DNA of 64,000 nt from Branchiostoma floridae. Taxonomy: Eukaryota > Chordata > Leptocardii > Amphioxiformes > Branchiostomatidae. The notes under the pieces are model-generated. The model was not told where the DNA came from. It did no database searches and worked only from the letters and a program-made list of their open reading frames with translations. The translations under genes were made by a program, and so were the position numbers. Of this stretch, positions 35,487-47,255 are shown piece by piece. The DNA lies in assembly GCF_000003815.2 (NCBI RefSeq), contig NC_049992.1, forward strand, positions 18,894,396 to 18,958,395. The letters run 5' to 3'. Each line of letters begins with the position of its first letter. Position 1 is the first letter of the stretch.

Positions 35487-36387
35487 GGCGACGTGCTTGT
35501 TGCGGTGCGTTTGGCACGTACATCGGATTCCTGTTCAGGGCGTCTGGTATGGAGTTCGGATCTGGGCTCGGGATATGTCTGTTTTCATGTATGTCATTGT
35601 TATCATTTTCAGGAACCACGCTGTCAGCATCACGTTCAATTGAGTTGCATTCTGACATATACAAGGGGTTCGGGGATCCATTTGTGACACCGGTACCATG
35701 AGGCATAGAGTGGTCCAAATCGGCATCATTAATATTGTCCATGACATAAACGTGTTCAGGAATCTCAGCCTCAATGTCGTCTGGGGGAATAGTGTTTTTG
35801 CCATAATCATCATTGTTCGTAGTTTGAGTTGTGATTCTTGTTCCGTATATGTCATTGTCGGACGGACAGCACCCTGTTTCGTACGTCGGATTCCTGTTCA
35901 GAGCATCTCGCTTGTTTGGATCTGTACTCGGGATATGTCTGTTTTCATGTATGTCATTGTTATCCTTTTCAGGAACCACGTTGTCATCATTATGTTCAAT
36001 TGAGTTGGATTCTGACATATACAATGGGTTCGGGGATTCAACACCGGTACCATAATGCATAGAGTGGTCCGAATTGGCATCATTGTCCATGATATAGACG
36101 TGTTCAGGAATCTCAGCCTCAGTGTCGTTTGGGGGCATGGTGTTTGTGCCATAATCATCATTGCTCGTAGTTTTAGCTGTGATTGTTGTTCCGTATACGT
36201 CATTTTCAGATGGACAGCATCCTGTTTCGTACGTCGGATTCCTGACCAAGTTTGTAACAACGTCAGGTTTCAAGCTATTTTGCAGTCGGGAATCTGAACG
36301 TATTTGCGTCGAACTCAATTTTGAGTCATCGTTTGCGTCGACTTTTGGTACATCGTTTTTGGTGAGGATGTCTTCAGCCATGTTCAT
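35487..36387 (-). CDS. gene A, cytoplasmic tail exon with repeated NPxY motifs
   Basis: The exon starts after a TTTTACTACAG acceptor at 36396; coding begins MNMAEDILTKNDVPK (ATG 36385-36387, or 36379-36381 as in gene B). About 300 residues, hydrophilic, without signal peptide, ending in phase 1 at GTAAGT. It contains two tandem copies of a ~116-residue module that starts NPTYETGCCPS, runs through DDYG, PEHVY and NPLYMSE, and ends PDALNR or KRDALNR, followed by NPMYVPN. That gives five NPxY motifs, the consensus for PTB-domain adaptors and clathrin-linked endocytosis. The basic ARRH end precedes the membrane helix. Role inferred: adaptor-binding tail of a type II receptor. No known family recognised. 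Confidence 0.7.
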
Positions 36388-36396
36388 CCCCAGCAC

Positions 36397-38842
36397 TGTA
36401 GTAAAAGAAAATAAGATTTTGGCGACCTCACACCTGAATAAAATACATTTTATGCAAATAACATACACACTTTTTACATGGTGATGCTCACACTTAGCAA
36501 ACTGTACACATTAGATGTATGAAGCTACCACCATATGTCGATAAATATTAGACATCCAGTTAATAATATACGCTAAATAGCAATTACTCAAGCAACTACA
36601 TGATTTGGAAAACGGTGAGATGTTTTACGCAAAACGGTCATTATCACATTTTGTCAGTTACACAAAGGAAATCCTTGTGATGGGCAGGTTTTAGACCTTA
36701 GCTATGAAATGATATGTTTAAGATATTAAACATTATAGATAGTAAACTGGTAAACCAATGTACATAAGGCAATGTCAAGTCAAGGCTGATGCAATTGAGT
36801 TAATTAGCTCCTGTTTGAATATGCTATATGTGTTGCCTCGTTACAAGTTAGTTTCTAAGATCACATGACCGGTGGGACAGTCTCAGAATCATAATCATGA
36901 TGATGCAGATTTTGCCACAAACAAAGCCATGAATGAAGACAAACATAAAATCATAAAAGCACTCAATCACAAGATCACTTTAAGTGCAAATATTTCACCG
37001 ACAGAAACAAAGCCCAACACCATTCAATATGTTCCAAGGACAATTCATGGTAGAGACTTTATATTTGGAGAAATATAGTTTGCTTGAAAACAGGTGAATA
37101 CAATGAAATATATATATGACGGTACTCATATAATTACGTTAATATCAATACTATGGTTGGATTTGTATCAAAGTCGTATAGTTATTTTAATCTGTAACTG
37201 CAATTTTTTATTTGTACAAAGAAACTCCTAAAATGTCTTGTGTACCCGTTTTTTTCGGGGGTGGGCGAAATCACTAGAGGGGAAGATGGGGGTGAGATCG
37301 CCGTGACACTGGAAACACAAACTAAAAACACAAAGTTGAACGGCCCTCTAGTGACACCGCAAACGGCCACTAAACCCTTATGTCAACCTATTTGCAACAT
37401 AAGTATCATTACCACCGAAAATACACAGTTTTTAAGCCCTACTGCAGTACCGAGGTCAGCCATCAGGTGCCATCCGGTTCATCCAAATATGCCTGCTAAA
37501 TAATATCGCGTGATATTTTTTTTATATCGTCATGACGTGATAAGAGTACATTGAAGGTGTCATATTAGTTGATATTTTTGGGATTGTTATTGATTTCAGG
37601 CATTTTCTTTGAATTCTTAGATTGCAGAAACAAAGCACGGGCTGGCAATTCATGTCCAGGTTATTTTTGTAGTATTGAATGTTTTGAAGTTAATTTCCTG
37701 GCTCATTTCGTGATTTGTCAATACGTCAAAATGCCATTTTGATTTTTCTGGCTAAAAAGTATATATGATAGGGAATTTTAGTTGTAATTTTAAAGGCATT
37801 ACAAAACGGTGACTGACAATGATGTCTTATTCATATCAAAGTCTGACAATACTCCGGTCGCCAATGGCAACCGCCTTGACGTCAAAATGACGTCAGAAAA
37901 TAACATCACTTGTCTACCATCTTTGGATCGGCAAACAATAATATTCTGGGATAACAGGCGTAACGTTGACGATTATGATTTTTACATTGTAACTTCTAAG
38001 ACTTATACATGTAATAGATTTAAAGAGATTTTTGCAGAATTTTAACCTCTGCTCTTTCTGCATTTTCACATCTATGGTTGTCAGTTTTAAATTTAGATGA
38101 AGATATTTGCATCATTACTTTTTTTGTTCTTATTTGACGGTCTTCGGGTAGCAGACATGATTATTCGTGAGTTAAAATGAGTCTAAAACTGACGCATAGT
38201 TTCAAACCTCAGATTTTACTTTTACATCATACTCTGAATTAATGACCATAAGATAAGCTGATTAGGAGTTTCAAACTCGGGCGTCAAAAGCCCCTGCCCC
38301 TCGGTCAAAGATTGACCATGGTCTGTATAATAAATGGCATAACGATAGTTAGTAATAGAAGAAATAGGAGAAGAGGACGTCCATACCTCGCGCTTAAGGA
38401 CCTTATTGCAGCAGAGACTGGTCTATATGATAAGAACCCCATTGAACTGATGAAAAATACACAATGGAAGCAAAACTATGTGAATGCTTCAACTTGTTAA
38501 AATCAAGTATGAATATGTATGTATGATAGTTACTTGTAGCATCACGCCTTCTGCACCTACCGCAATTTCATACAGACGGGTCGGTCACTTCGGTACTCAT
38601 ACAATATATATTATTGGACATTTATCAGTTTATAGTCCTAAAGTTTTGGGTGTTTTAGATATTAATCATAAGGTTGATTCTCTCTGAAGGTCTCCTTTTA
38701 CCCGGTATCGACTTTACTTTAAGACTATAATAAGCTGAAAAACAGCTGTATATATGTAAAATGGTCAATATGTCGATGGTACATAGGCTTGTTTCTTCTA
38801 TGCGAACTCAATAAACAAAATGGTCTGAAATTTTGTACTCAC
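36397..38842. other. gene A intron 1, partly conserved with gene B
   Basis: The segment just upstream of the coding exon is conserved with gene B, including a second possible acceptor followed by GTGTGAGRTCGC. 37640-37910 contains a relative of the TTAA element; 37531-37709 is a direct repeat of 40984-41163. No other exon seen. Confidence 0.45.
37531..37709. repeat. ~180-bp direct repeat, copy 1
   Basis: 'GACGTGATAAGAGTACATTG ... AACAAAGCACGGGCTGGCAA ... TGTTTTGAAGTTAATTT' is repeated with about 95 percent identity at 40984-41163, just upstream of the ORF and kinase relic. No TIRs seen. Confidence 0.8.
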
Positions 38843-38886
38843 CAGCTGACTTCTATTGTAGGGACTCACAGACCTCGCTTTATCAG
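38843..38886 (-). promoter_or_regulatory. gene A, putative non-coding first exon and core promoter
   Basis: On the minus strand, GATAAAG (38878-38884) is followed about 35 bases later by CTACAATAGAAGTCAGCTG and a donor GTGAGT (from 38842). The same arrangement, with TATAAAG and donor GTAAGT, stands at 52832-52886 at the same distance (about 2.45 kb) before the coding exon of gene B. The exon would be only ~25 nt. Confidence 0.5.
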
Positions 38887-39560
38887 GACTCAATCCTCCA
38901 CGACACCACTGTGATATTTGGTTCTCGGAAAACAGAGTTCGATCCTAGTATCGGTTGATTATAATGAATTAGTCAAGACACAGGACGAACCATTTCGCAG
39001 GTGCTTAACATCAGATGCAGATGCTTTAATGCAACGTCTATTGTTGGTAAGTTGGAGGCAAAGTGAATGAAGTGCTTGTTTGAATAATATGTACCCCATT
39101 ATGACACATTTTTTATTGTTTTATAGTAGAAATTGCATCTCTGTTGCATACATTCCCTTCTTATTAAAACCATGAACTTGCCCGAGCACGTCTGTCAACA
39201 ACATGAGACAAATGAACCGTCAGGTTCCTGAATAGACATCACATACACCAACGCGTCACGTAAAGTTTCTTTGTCGCAATTGTGGGTTTATGAATTAGCT
39301 CAAATATATTGGAACATTTTTCTTAGCCGTTTCCTGATAATGTATAATTATATCAACACCTAACATTTTTGGTTGGCTTAGATAGGTACCGGTTTGACAA
39401 TATGTTATCTCCCAAGTCCCATTTTTTTTCAAAATCAGTCTGCTCGTAGAGAAAAAAACTGTGTCACTAAACTCTTGCATAAAAGCAAATGCAGCCATAC
39501 CCGAGACTCATCATGGTTTTCTTCATATATTTATATATCCTTACCTTCCAAGACGAAGTT

Positions 39561-40983
39561 GGTATTTTTTCATTGTACAATCCATATAATACACAAAACG
39601 TTTTAAAATGATGGTGTATAAACGTTAACAAAATGCTGCATATCTTTAATTAGGAATTGCAATAGAAAACTTGTTGGCCTAGCCAAAATCTAGTTTACCG
39701 GTGATCACAAGTAATGATTTGACGTGCACAGTCTGATATGTTCTAACTCAGTGACATTATATCCTAACACCAACTAAACTGCTGAACTGAACAATCTTTG
39801 ACCAAAACAGGAAAGCTTAGACCCTACATGTCCCTTCAAACTAAAAAAAAGTCATCATATTGGGAAAACATTTTTAAGGAAAAGAAGGATTTTCACAGAT
39901 TCTAAGTCACACCCAATTTGTATTCACATTTTATGCGCTCAACGCAACTCTGACGTCAGCCCTACTGCTATCTTCCTAACCATCACCCCTGGTGGAGCCA
40001 CCATCGCTGCTATAGCAAAAGAGTGCAGGGGAGACGATGCCATTAGAATTTCCCCCAGTAATTCATGCGTTCCAATGGAAGAGTTGAGGAAACAAATATG
40101 CAATTATCTGAAGAATAAAAAGTTCAAGCCAAGCAAACTTACCCTCAAGTGATAGCCTACTATGTCCAGTCTCGTGAAATTCATTTGCAAGAATTTCTAT
40201 ACGGCTAGTCTTTTGATACACCCCCCTAATTACAGTTCTGACGACGATACCACTATTTCAAGGGGGTGCGGAAACCCCATCAATGGAGAAATGTCATTTT
40301 TTACAACTAATTCAACAAGTATAGGGTCTTTCCTACCACTGCCACTCCCAAAATGCCCAGATTTCACATAAAATCCCACCAAGAAAGGCTTTTCAATGGT
40401 TTAAAGCCTTGTTTTTATTTCTCTCTCACCGTGGGCTCTAGGCGCATGTGCTAATGGTTACGTCACCCCTCAACGTTTGACAGGACGAAACAAAACTTTA
40501 GTACGTCGCAGTAACCGACGAAAATGATCATTCCCAGGAAAGGTGCCTGATTTAGTGAATTAAAAGTGATGAGCTTTGGCCAGTTCTATGTTCACTTTTA
40601 AGCACCTAGATTTCAGGGGACGTTAAATCTACATAAAAGAGTTAAACTGTTTTCAAACATGGCTAAAATAGGTTCTCATACTTATAATTAGTAGATAGAT
40701 AGATAGTTTATTGCGCAACAATTGCACCAGTGACAATGTATGGCAATGTATTAAAACAAAAGGTACAATGTAATACTACACATACGTTATATCGCAACAA
40801 TTTCAGTTACTACAATACTAGTGGAATCTACGGTAGGTAATAAAGGGAACTTTAACGTACATCAGGTTGGGTATTTCTTTGCTACTAGCGACATGATATC
40901 TGTCAAAGCTTATTTAGGAATGGTACAGTTTCCTCTTTGCATGGCGTTATAAATGTATCGACCTATGTACATAGATGGAAAGT
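39561..40983. other. no gene seen
   Basis: Non-coding. A TAGATAGATAGATAG run followed by 'TTTATTGCGCAACAATTGCA' (40690-40730) looks like the tail of a minus-strand retroelement fragment. Confidence 0.4.
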
Positions 40984-41163
40984 AATGACGTGATAAGAGT
41001 ACATTGAAGGTGTCATATTAGTTGATGTTTTGGGGATTGTTATTGATTTCAGGTATTTTCTTTGGATTATTAGATTGCAGAAACAAAGCACGGGCTGGCA
41101 ATTCATGTCCAGGTTATTTTTGTAGTATTGAATGTTTTGAAGTTAATTTGTTGGCTCATTTCT
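40984..41163. repeat. ~180-bp direct repeat, copy 2
   Basis: Same sequence as 37531-37709 in the same orientation. Sequence diverges immediately after 'AGTTAATTTGTTGGCTCATT'. Confidence 0.8.
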
Positions 41164-41488
41164 GTGTGAAATTGTAGGAGACTGCCTCGGCAGACACTGA
41201 AGACAGACACAAAGAGATGCCGCGGCCTTCAGAAATGAAGTTAATGATCCTTGATTACAAGTTGATCATGTGCTCATCTCTGGCTATTTCTATTCCTATT
41301 CTTTAAGTTATCTAATAGGCATAACTGTGCTCCTGTTGTTTTTTTCCAACAGGAAGGTTATATGAATTACTTTTGTTTTGCTACATTACAGTTATTACAG
41401 ACATTGTCGGAGATTGAAAAAAGGGGTTGAATCCTGATGAGAGTAAATCATTTGACTCATGGTGTGAGAATAAATTGTGTAGAACATT

Positions 41489-42040
41489 TTGACTTTGAAT
41501 AAAAGAGTATCCTCCAGAAACCCCGAGCAGCTGTATGTTGATGTACAAGTGCAAGACGTGCAGGGATATCCATCTGTTTACAACGACACTTGCGAAATGC
41601 CGACTCGGAATGGCCCGGGGAAGGCAGGCGACCTGAACCTCGATATGAAAGGCACTGCCGAGTACATTGCAATGGGTATTGGAGAGGTGTCTGTTTCAAA
41701 GCAATTGTATGACAATGACAACCACAGGAATATTCCAGAACAGTTTATGTCTATAGGATACACGAATAATAGTGATTGTCTGGTGCACTTTGTATGGATG
41801 CCCTGGCATGATGCTGATGAAAGATTTATAAAGTCGATGCGGGATATCGGAATACACTGCTTAAACTGTTCTACATCAGATGGAGCATCTGTCCTCCAAA
41901 TTGAATTTATACAGAGTTATTCGGGCTTTACTTCCAGGTCACCTCGCAATTGTTATTCAGGGCCTATTCCTGAAACTGATATCTTCCGAATAGTGATGGG
42001 TTCGTTCAAACTTTCATCCATGGAAAAAAAATTTTACGTG
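41489..42040 (+). CDS. unrecognised ORF, possible ectodomain exon upstream of the kinase relic
   Basis: An open frame of about 184 codons without an early ATG (the first is MKGTAEYIAMGIGEV, around 41646), so it is more likely an internal exon than a complete gene. It reads EQLYVDVQVQDVQGYPSVY, CEMPTRNGPGKAGDLNLD, CLVHFVWMPWHDADERF, CLNCSTSDGASVLQIEF and GSFKLSSMEKKFY. Four of its five cysteines cluster in the second half. A donor-like GTGTAA follows FY in phase 0, and an acceptor (CTTGAG) at 42132 would continue in phase 0 into PVGCPPNKYG of the EGF-like region, giving a ~92-base intron. I do not recognise the domain; it may be the N-terminal ectodomain of the receptor. Confidence 0.4.
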
Positions 42041-42132
42041 TAAACTTCCAGAAAACATGTCTCTATTTCCATATTTGACAAGATTCATGAAGTGATACCT
42101 CTACTTTTAGCCTTTTTACTTAATTTGATCTT

Positions 42133-43966
42133 GAGCCAGTCGGGTGCCCGCCTAACAAGTACGGCCTGTTTTGTGACCAGAACTGCACCTGTGAGAACGG
42201 TGCCCGCTGCCATGGGCTGAACGTGGCCTGCAAGTGTCAGCCTGGATGGCAGGGTGTCGTCTGCGACATACCTCACAGTACCGTGGTCATCATCGCGACC
42301 CCTAGCGACTCGCGATGGATTTACATATCCGGCTCTGTAACGCTACACTGCAAGGTTTTCCATCTGGCTACTGACAGGATGATGTGGACATTTCCTAATA
42401 AAACGGGAGAGTGGCTGCAAGGCGCTCAGAAACATCGTGTAGGGATCTACAACATACAGTCCGAACATAACGGTACCTACACCTGTACTGTATTAACAGA
42501 AAACAAGACGGCCATTAACACAAGTTATGAGTTTCGGCCGTCGCTTGTCCTCCTGGAAAAACGGGTGAATCATGCGAAGAGGAGCCATGGTGGCAGCTGT
42601 GACCGGTGGGCCGGCTGTGTGTGTCCGCCGGGATGGACAGGAACCACGTGTCAGACCTCCTGCCCAGTTGGCACCTAAGGACAAGGTTGCAGCAGGAGGT
42701 ATCGGTGTCAGCATGACGCCACCTGCTTCCCTACCGCCGGCCGGACTGTAACTGCACGGAAGGCTGGTTCGGCAGTAACTGCAGCAGGCCCTGCCCCGCA
42801 GGTCTGTACGGATGGAAATGTCGGCAAGTTTGTGTCTATAAGAACAGCGCCACGTGTCACAACGTGGACGGGACCTGCGCCTGCTTGCCACCCTGGACTG
42901 GTAAGTTGTGTGACGTCATCGAAACGGGAAAGCGTATCATTGAAACTGAAACACACACGTTCCCGTTGTCTGTCCAGATTGCCATACCCCTGGTGCTGAC
43001 TCTGGTAGTCGCTGCACTACTCTACTGGAGCTGAGAAACATGGAAGAAGACCTGGCGCAGAGTTTGCAGCCCGGCTGGCTCCACCGGTGGGAGAGGAACG
43101 CCGACGATCTGACTCTGGGCGAACTGGTCGGGCTGGGCGCGTTCGGACAAATCAGGAGAGGATGGCTGCGCACGGCTGGCACTGACGTCACGGTGGCGGT
43201 CAAGTCCGTCCGTATAGAGGACAGGCGGTGCTATCGAGCCTTCTGTCGGGAAGTCGCCGCGCTGATAGCCGTGCACGAAAACAGTGAGGAATAAAATGGC
43301 GGACATCCAAACATCGTCAGACTTTTCGGGGTCGTCTTGATATCCACACCAAAGAGTATTCTCTTGGAATTTGCTGCCAAAGGCGAACTTTTGCTCAATG
43401 ACATTCTAAAACAACAACCTAGGCAGAACGATTCTATTGGCAGGTTTGTCCGTTATTGTGTCCAGATATCCCGTGCCCTGGAGGAGCTCCGACGTCTGCG
43501 TATCGCTCACGGTGACGTGGCCGCCCGAAACGTCCTGGTCAGTGGCAATGGCGTGGCTAAACTTGCTGACTTCGGTCTGGCCTATGACGTCTACACCGAG
43601 ACTACCTACTTGCCCTCGTCAGTCAATAACGACGTCGACGAACTCCTGCCCCTGAAGTGGATGGCTCTGGAGTCGCTGGAGTCTCGCGAGTTCACGTGCG
43701 AGAGCGACACGTGGTCTTTCGGCGTGCTGCTGTGGGAGATCGCCGCCTTCGGGGAGGAGCCCAGCTACCAGCTCCAGCGCCATCTGAGTTGTCCTAAGTT
43801 GGTGGGGCTCCTGAGGCAGGGGGTCCGTCTGGACAGGCCGCCCGGATGTCCAAAAAAGCTGTATTACGTCATGAAGTCGTGTTGACGGGAGGAGACGTCG
43901 GCAAGACCAGAGCCGGCAGAACTGGAGCAGAAGCTGACGGAATGTGGCCAAGAAATGGACAATTAA
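42133..43966 (+). pseudogene. Tie-like EGF/receptor tyrosine kinase pseudogene
   Basis: Order: EGF-like repeat (GCPPNKYGLFCDQNC..C), Ig-like segment (SVTLHCKVF ... NGTYTCTV), further EGF-like repeats (CVCPPGWTGTTC; CNCTEGWFGSNC; CACLPPWTG), transmembrane helix (IAIPLVLTLVVAALLYW), kinase domain with GLGAFG loop, VAVK lysine, REVAAL, HGDVAARN (Gly for the usual Arg of HRD), ADFG and WMALESL. Lesions: TAC to TAA in a GT[Y]GQGC motif (42676-42678); frameshift near 42735-42746; one-base loss at 43031 after the helix; 15-bp insertion 43283-43297 bringing TAA; TGG to TGA at 43883-43885 in the conserved CW before the C-terminal lobe's RP. The frame then runs on to TAA 43964-43966. No intron interrupts ~1.8 kb, so a retrocopy is possible. 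Tie/EGF-RTK kinship is by motif order. Confidence 0.8.
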
Positions 43967-44276
43967 ATCCTGCTTCTTGCTAAAGTGTAATATTTGTGTT
44001 TAATATTCAAAAACAATATTATCATTTTCCGTACTTTCGTTAGCCGTTTGGTTGTGTTAATCCATAGTTACATAAGAATGTCTATAACATTTTATGCATT
44101 TTTAGAACATTTTCTGTTCCAAAACGTTAGTAATATGATCCATATACTTTTCATGTTGGTTTGAGATATCTGCATAAGTTGTAATCACGAGGTTTGTATA
44201 TTCAGCGCTCAAGTGCCACAGATATGTATATGCTAGACGCCTTTTCTACTCATTTTTTTTTTAATATTTAAGCATA

Positions 44277-45372
44277 CACAGGCAGTTTAAGGCCTGTGAC
44301 ACCTGTAGATTCTCAGTCGAGCAGTTATATGGCCATAACTTTTGATGTAACCATCTGTTTTCAACAATTTTTGGCCAGTTAACGTAATTCACCCATATTC
44401 AAAATATGATGACAAGAAAATTGTGGATCCTCAATATTTTGGGTTTAAAAAAAATTTTTTGGTAAAAAATAGGGATGCTATTAAAATGGGTCTGTGCCCA
44501 CTATGAAATGATTGTCTAACTGAGTCATATTTTCTGGAGTAATAGATTATATCTCTGTGATATCTAATATGCCTGGGGATCTTGCCGCTATTCCTAGGTA
44601 AGGCTTCATTTTGGGGCAAAAACAGTATTTTTTGACAATTTTCATGTATTTTTCGTACAAATATCAATAAAGCCACGGAAATCAAAGATATTGCAAGAAG
44701 GCCCGCTTGATTTCTGAAGGTCTAAGGCTTAATGAACCTAAATCTGCACAAAACTCGTAATAAAACTGGTGCCCTGATGTGGACAGGGGCCGACGAAACA
44801 CTACTTACCCTACATGAACTGGCCCAAGTAAGACATGTTTGACTGTACGTAACATTAACCGATGGTAAAATATGAATGTTTTATGTCTATATCTGTTAAA
44901 TCGCTGTTGTATCAATGCGAAATTTCGCAAGCAGTTAGCCTTATAAGGCATCAGTCAACTGCCATCCATCATTTTGGGCTAGAAATACCGATTTATAGCA
45001 TTGTTTTGCTGTTTCATTGAAGTATGAGCGCCTCGCTGTTTTCCTGCCACTCCACACCCCGGGAGGTAGGAACGCATGTTCGGACTGTACCACTTGCAGC
45101 TCTCGCGGGGGTGCCCTTTTGTTAACCGCTTCTAGTTATGCCGATATTTGATAAATACTAGATCAATATCTTTAACATTCAACATTAATAAGTCTCAAGA
45201 AAAGTAGTTAGTGTGGCCCGTGCATCGTAAGTTCCTGTTTTCGCAATGTAACATTAGGTACTGACATTGGACCGTTCTAAAAACGCTCCGGCCCGGCGGG
45301 GTTACCTGAGGTCACGCAGTGGTCCGAATTTCATGTTCGACCAAAATTGTCACAGGCCTTAAAGTGCCCGAG
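44277..45372. mobile_element. non-autonomous TIR element, TA target, copy 2
   Basis: Same family as 30962-32821, uninterrupted, 1096 bp, flanked by TA. It supplies the empty-site comparison for the LINE inserted into copy 1. Internal sequence is about 92-95 percent identical and non-coding. Confidence 0.9.
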
Positions 45373-45494
45373 TATCATAACGTACCTTTTCTAGTATTTA
45401 GAAACGAATGGTTCAATTTCTGTAATGCATGAGTTGTGCTTAATAATCGTTACAGACAGACAAGTTAAAACAGTATTGCGATAAAATACCTTAA

Positions 45495-45712
45495 AATAGT
45501 ACTGTAAATGCAGAAATGTTCGCGGTGGATTAATGTTTGCGGTTTTCGCGGTGACCGCTTCACCGCGAACTTAAATCCACCGCGAATATTTTTCCATGGC
45601 ATTAAGAGACTACAGTACATAGTGCCACCGCGAAATTAAAACCACCGCGAAAAGTCCTTTTTCCCGCTACCGCGAAATTAAATCCCCGCGAACTTAAATG
45701 CATTTACAGTAT
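45495..45712. mobile_element. palindromic MITE with TACTGTAAATGC ends
   Basis: TACTGTAAATGC at the left pairs with GCATTTACAGTA at the right. The interior has nested inverted GTTCGCGGTGG / CCACCGCGAA motifs. The outer TA may be the target duplication. Elements of this look are, from memory, widespread in marine invertebrate genomes. Confidence 0.8.
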
Positions 45713-46624
45713 TTGCTTAACACATTAATACCAGTATGTCACCATATATCCAATAACCTAATCGAAGAAATAACAAATAAATAAAATAACAATACACAGT
45801 TACACTACAAAAAAAACAACGCACGATTATTGGTTCAAAAGACCATGAAAGTTACAGCGCTGTTACGATAGTGTTCATTTCTACAGCGAGTAGTGGTCAG
45901 TTTGTGGGATGACCTTGTCTGTCCGCCACTGATTTCATCTCTGGTTGGTGGCAGTAAGTGCAAGAAATGTTCGGACTGGCTGAGAGAGTTAGCAAGGGTT
46001 TAAATCAGGTCAAGACGTGTGGAGAAAGTAGTCCCAAGTCAGAACAGGCATCGGTGTAAGACGTGTAGTGCTGTCCCAGTATTATACACACAGCTCTCCG
46101 TTGGACCTTCTCGATCCTGTCAGTATATATAGGTGCAGTCTCACAGCACTTGCGTCTAGCTTGCGTCATGTCACTGCCTGGTTCGTTTAATGCGTCATGT
46201 TTTGTTACTTTTTCTGGTGTTTCATAAGTTAGATATTGTGTAATACCTAAAAGTATGACTTAGAAGACGACAAAATACCCAAAACGTAAGGAAATTTGTT
46301 TATTATCTCCCCACAGTGACGCAAGCGTGACACAAGTGTATTGAGAGTGCACCTTAAGTGCAATGGTGAGCCCGAATTTTTAATTTTTGGGTGCCCGAGG
46401 CTCAAGCCTGACACCCTCCTCCTCCATAATACGGAATTACGTCACCATCCCCGATAAGGAATGATACATACAACCCCTTACATCGTCATACGCCAAGCGT
46501 AGAAATAATGTAAACACATTACATCATTTGTTGTTCCACATGGTGTACTATTGGTTAGAGATACACTATCGATCTAGGTCAGCTCTTAGCGTGGCGGCCT
46601 CTAAAGCACTGCATATGGTTGTGC

Positions 46625-46665
46625 CCATATATGGAACTAGGGAGCATGGCTATACCCATATACGG
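46625..46665. promoter_or_regulatory. two CArG boxes (SRF sites) upstream of cofilin
   Basis: CCATATATGG (46625-46634) is a perfect CC(A/T)6GG; CCATATACGG (46656-46665) has one mismatch. Centres are 31 bp apart, about three helical turns, and 135-175 bp before the predicted start site. Another perfect CCATATATGG lies in intron 1 at 47520-47529. SRF with MRTF controls many actin-cytoskeleton genes, which fits the gene downstream. Confidence 0.6.
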
Positions 46666-46768
46666 AGCCAAAATGATAAGAAACCCAAAAGAAAGTGTCT
46701 TCTGACTAGGATGTTTATTAAAGAAATTGACTCATGCAAAATGGGATGATTTCATGTCCTACTGGATG

Positions 46769-46880
46769 TATAAAAGAGGAAAAGCTGTAGATTTTGGTCA
46801 GTACTTCGAGATCGTCAGGTCGAGTTCGGTGACTTCCATTTTCCAGAGCGGTATCTACCAGTGGAGTATAGTCTAACAAA
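46769..46880 (+). promoter_or_regulatory. cofilin core promoter and non-coding exon 1
   Basis: TATAAAAG at 46769-46776 is followed at +31 by an initiator-like TCAGTA with A at 46800 as the likely start. The exon runs to a consensus donor GTAAGTT at 46881. An acceptor at 48449 (TTTCTGTAG) begins exon 2, which adds 53 bases of leader before the ATG at 48503. Confidence 0.65.
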
Positions 46881-47096
46881 GTAAGTTATCGTTCTTTATG
46901 TACTATAACTCAGTGCATGTCTGTATTTGTAGACGAGTGTCTGTAGCGTCTGTATTTTAAAGATTTTAAGTCAGGAATTTGCTTGCTGGGTAGGGAAACA
47001 TAGTGTTAAATAATTACGATTGTTGGTGGCAAATGCTTGCACATCCATGAGGGCATTAGCGCACCAATTCCCCGTGTGTTTTTGGCACACTATTGA

Positions 47097-47255
47097 CACA
47101 TTAACCGAAGAGGCTCGGTGGTCGTCACTCCACTGCAAGGGAAAGTGTTCTGAAGTGCCTTCCCCAAGGGCACAACGTCGGGGGCATGTCGAGTATCGAA
47201 CTAAGGACCTCTAGGTTCTGTGCCTACCAGTTGTACGCTACACACGACACCACAA
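47097..47255 (-). mobile_element. tRNA-derived SINE in cofilin intron 1
   Basis: Minus-strand relative of the SINE at 32362-32580: a B-box-like TTAGTTCGATACTC and the core 'GACGTTGTGCCCTTGGGGAA'. More diverged than the other copy; target duplications not resolved. Confidence 0.7.

Larger units (their letters stand above)
27138..39560. repeat. inverted segmental duplication, left arm (gene A)
   Basis: Aligns in reverse with about 52150-63421: all gene exons, the first exon/promoter, and ~650 bp upstream (39290-39560 versus 52150-52420). Extra length on this side is the satellite with its insertions; extra length on the other is mainly the LINE. Confidence 0.85.

Noticed and set aside
42223..42891. 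Minus-strand frames over the EGF-like region
   Set aside because: GC-rich shadow frames opposite a clearly recognisable EGF/Ig-like coding strand.
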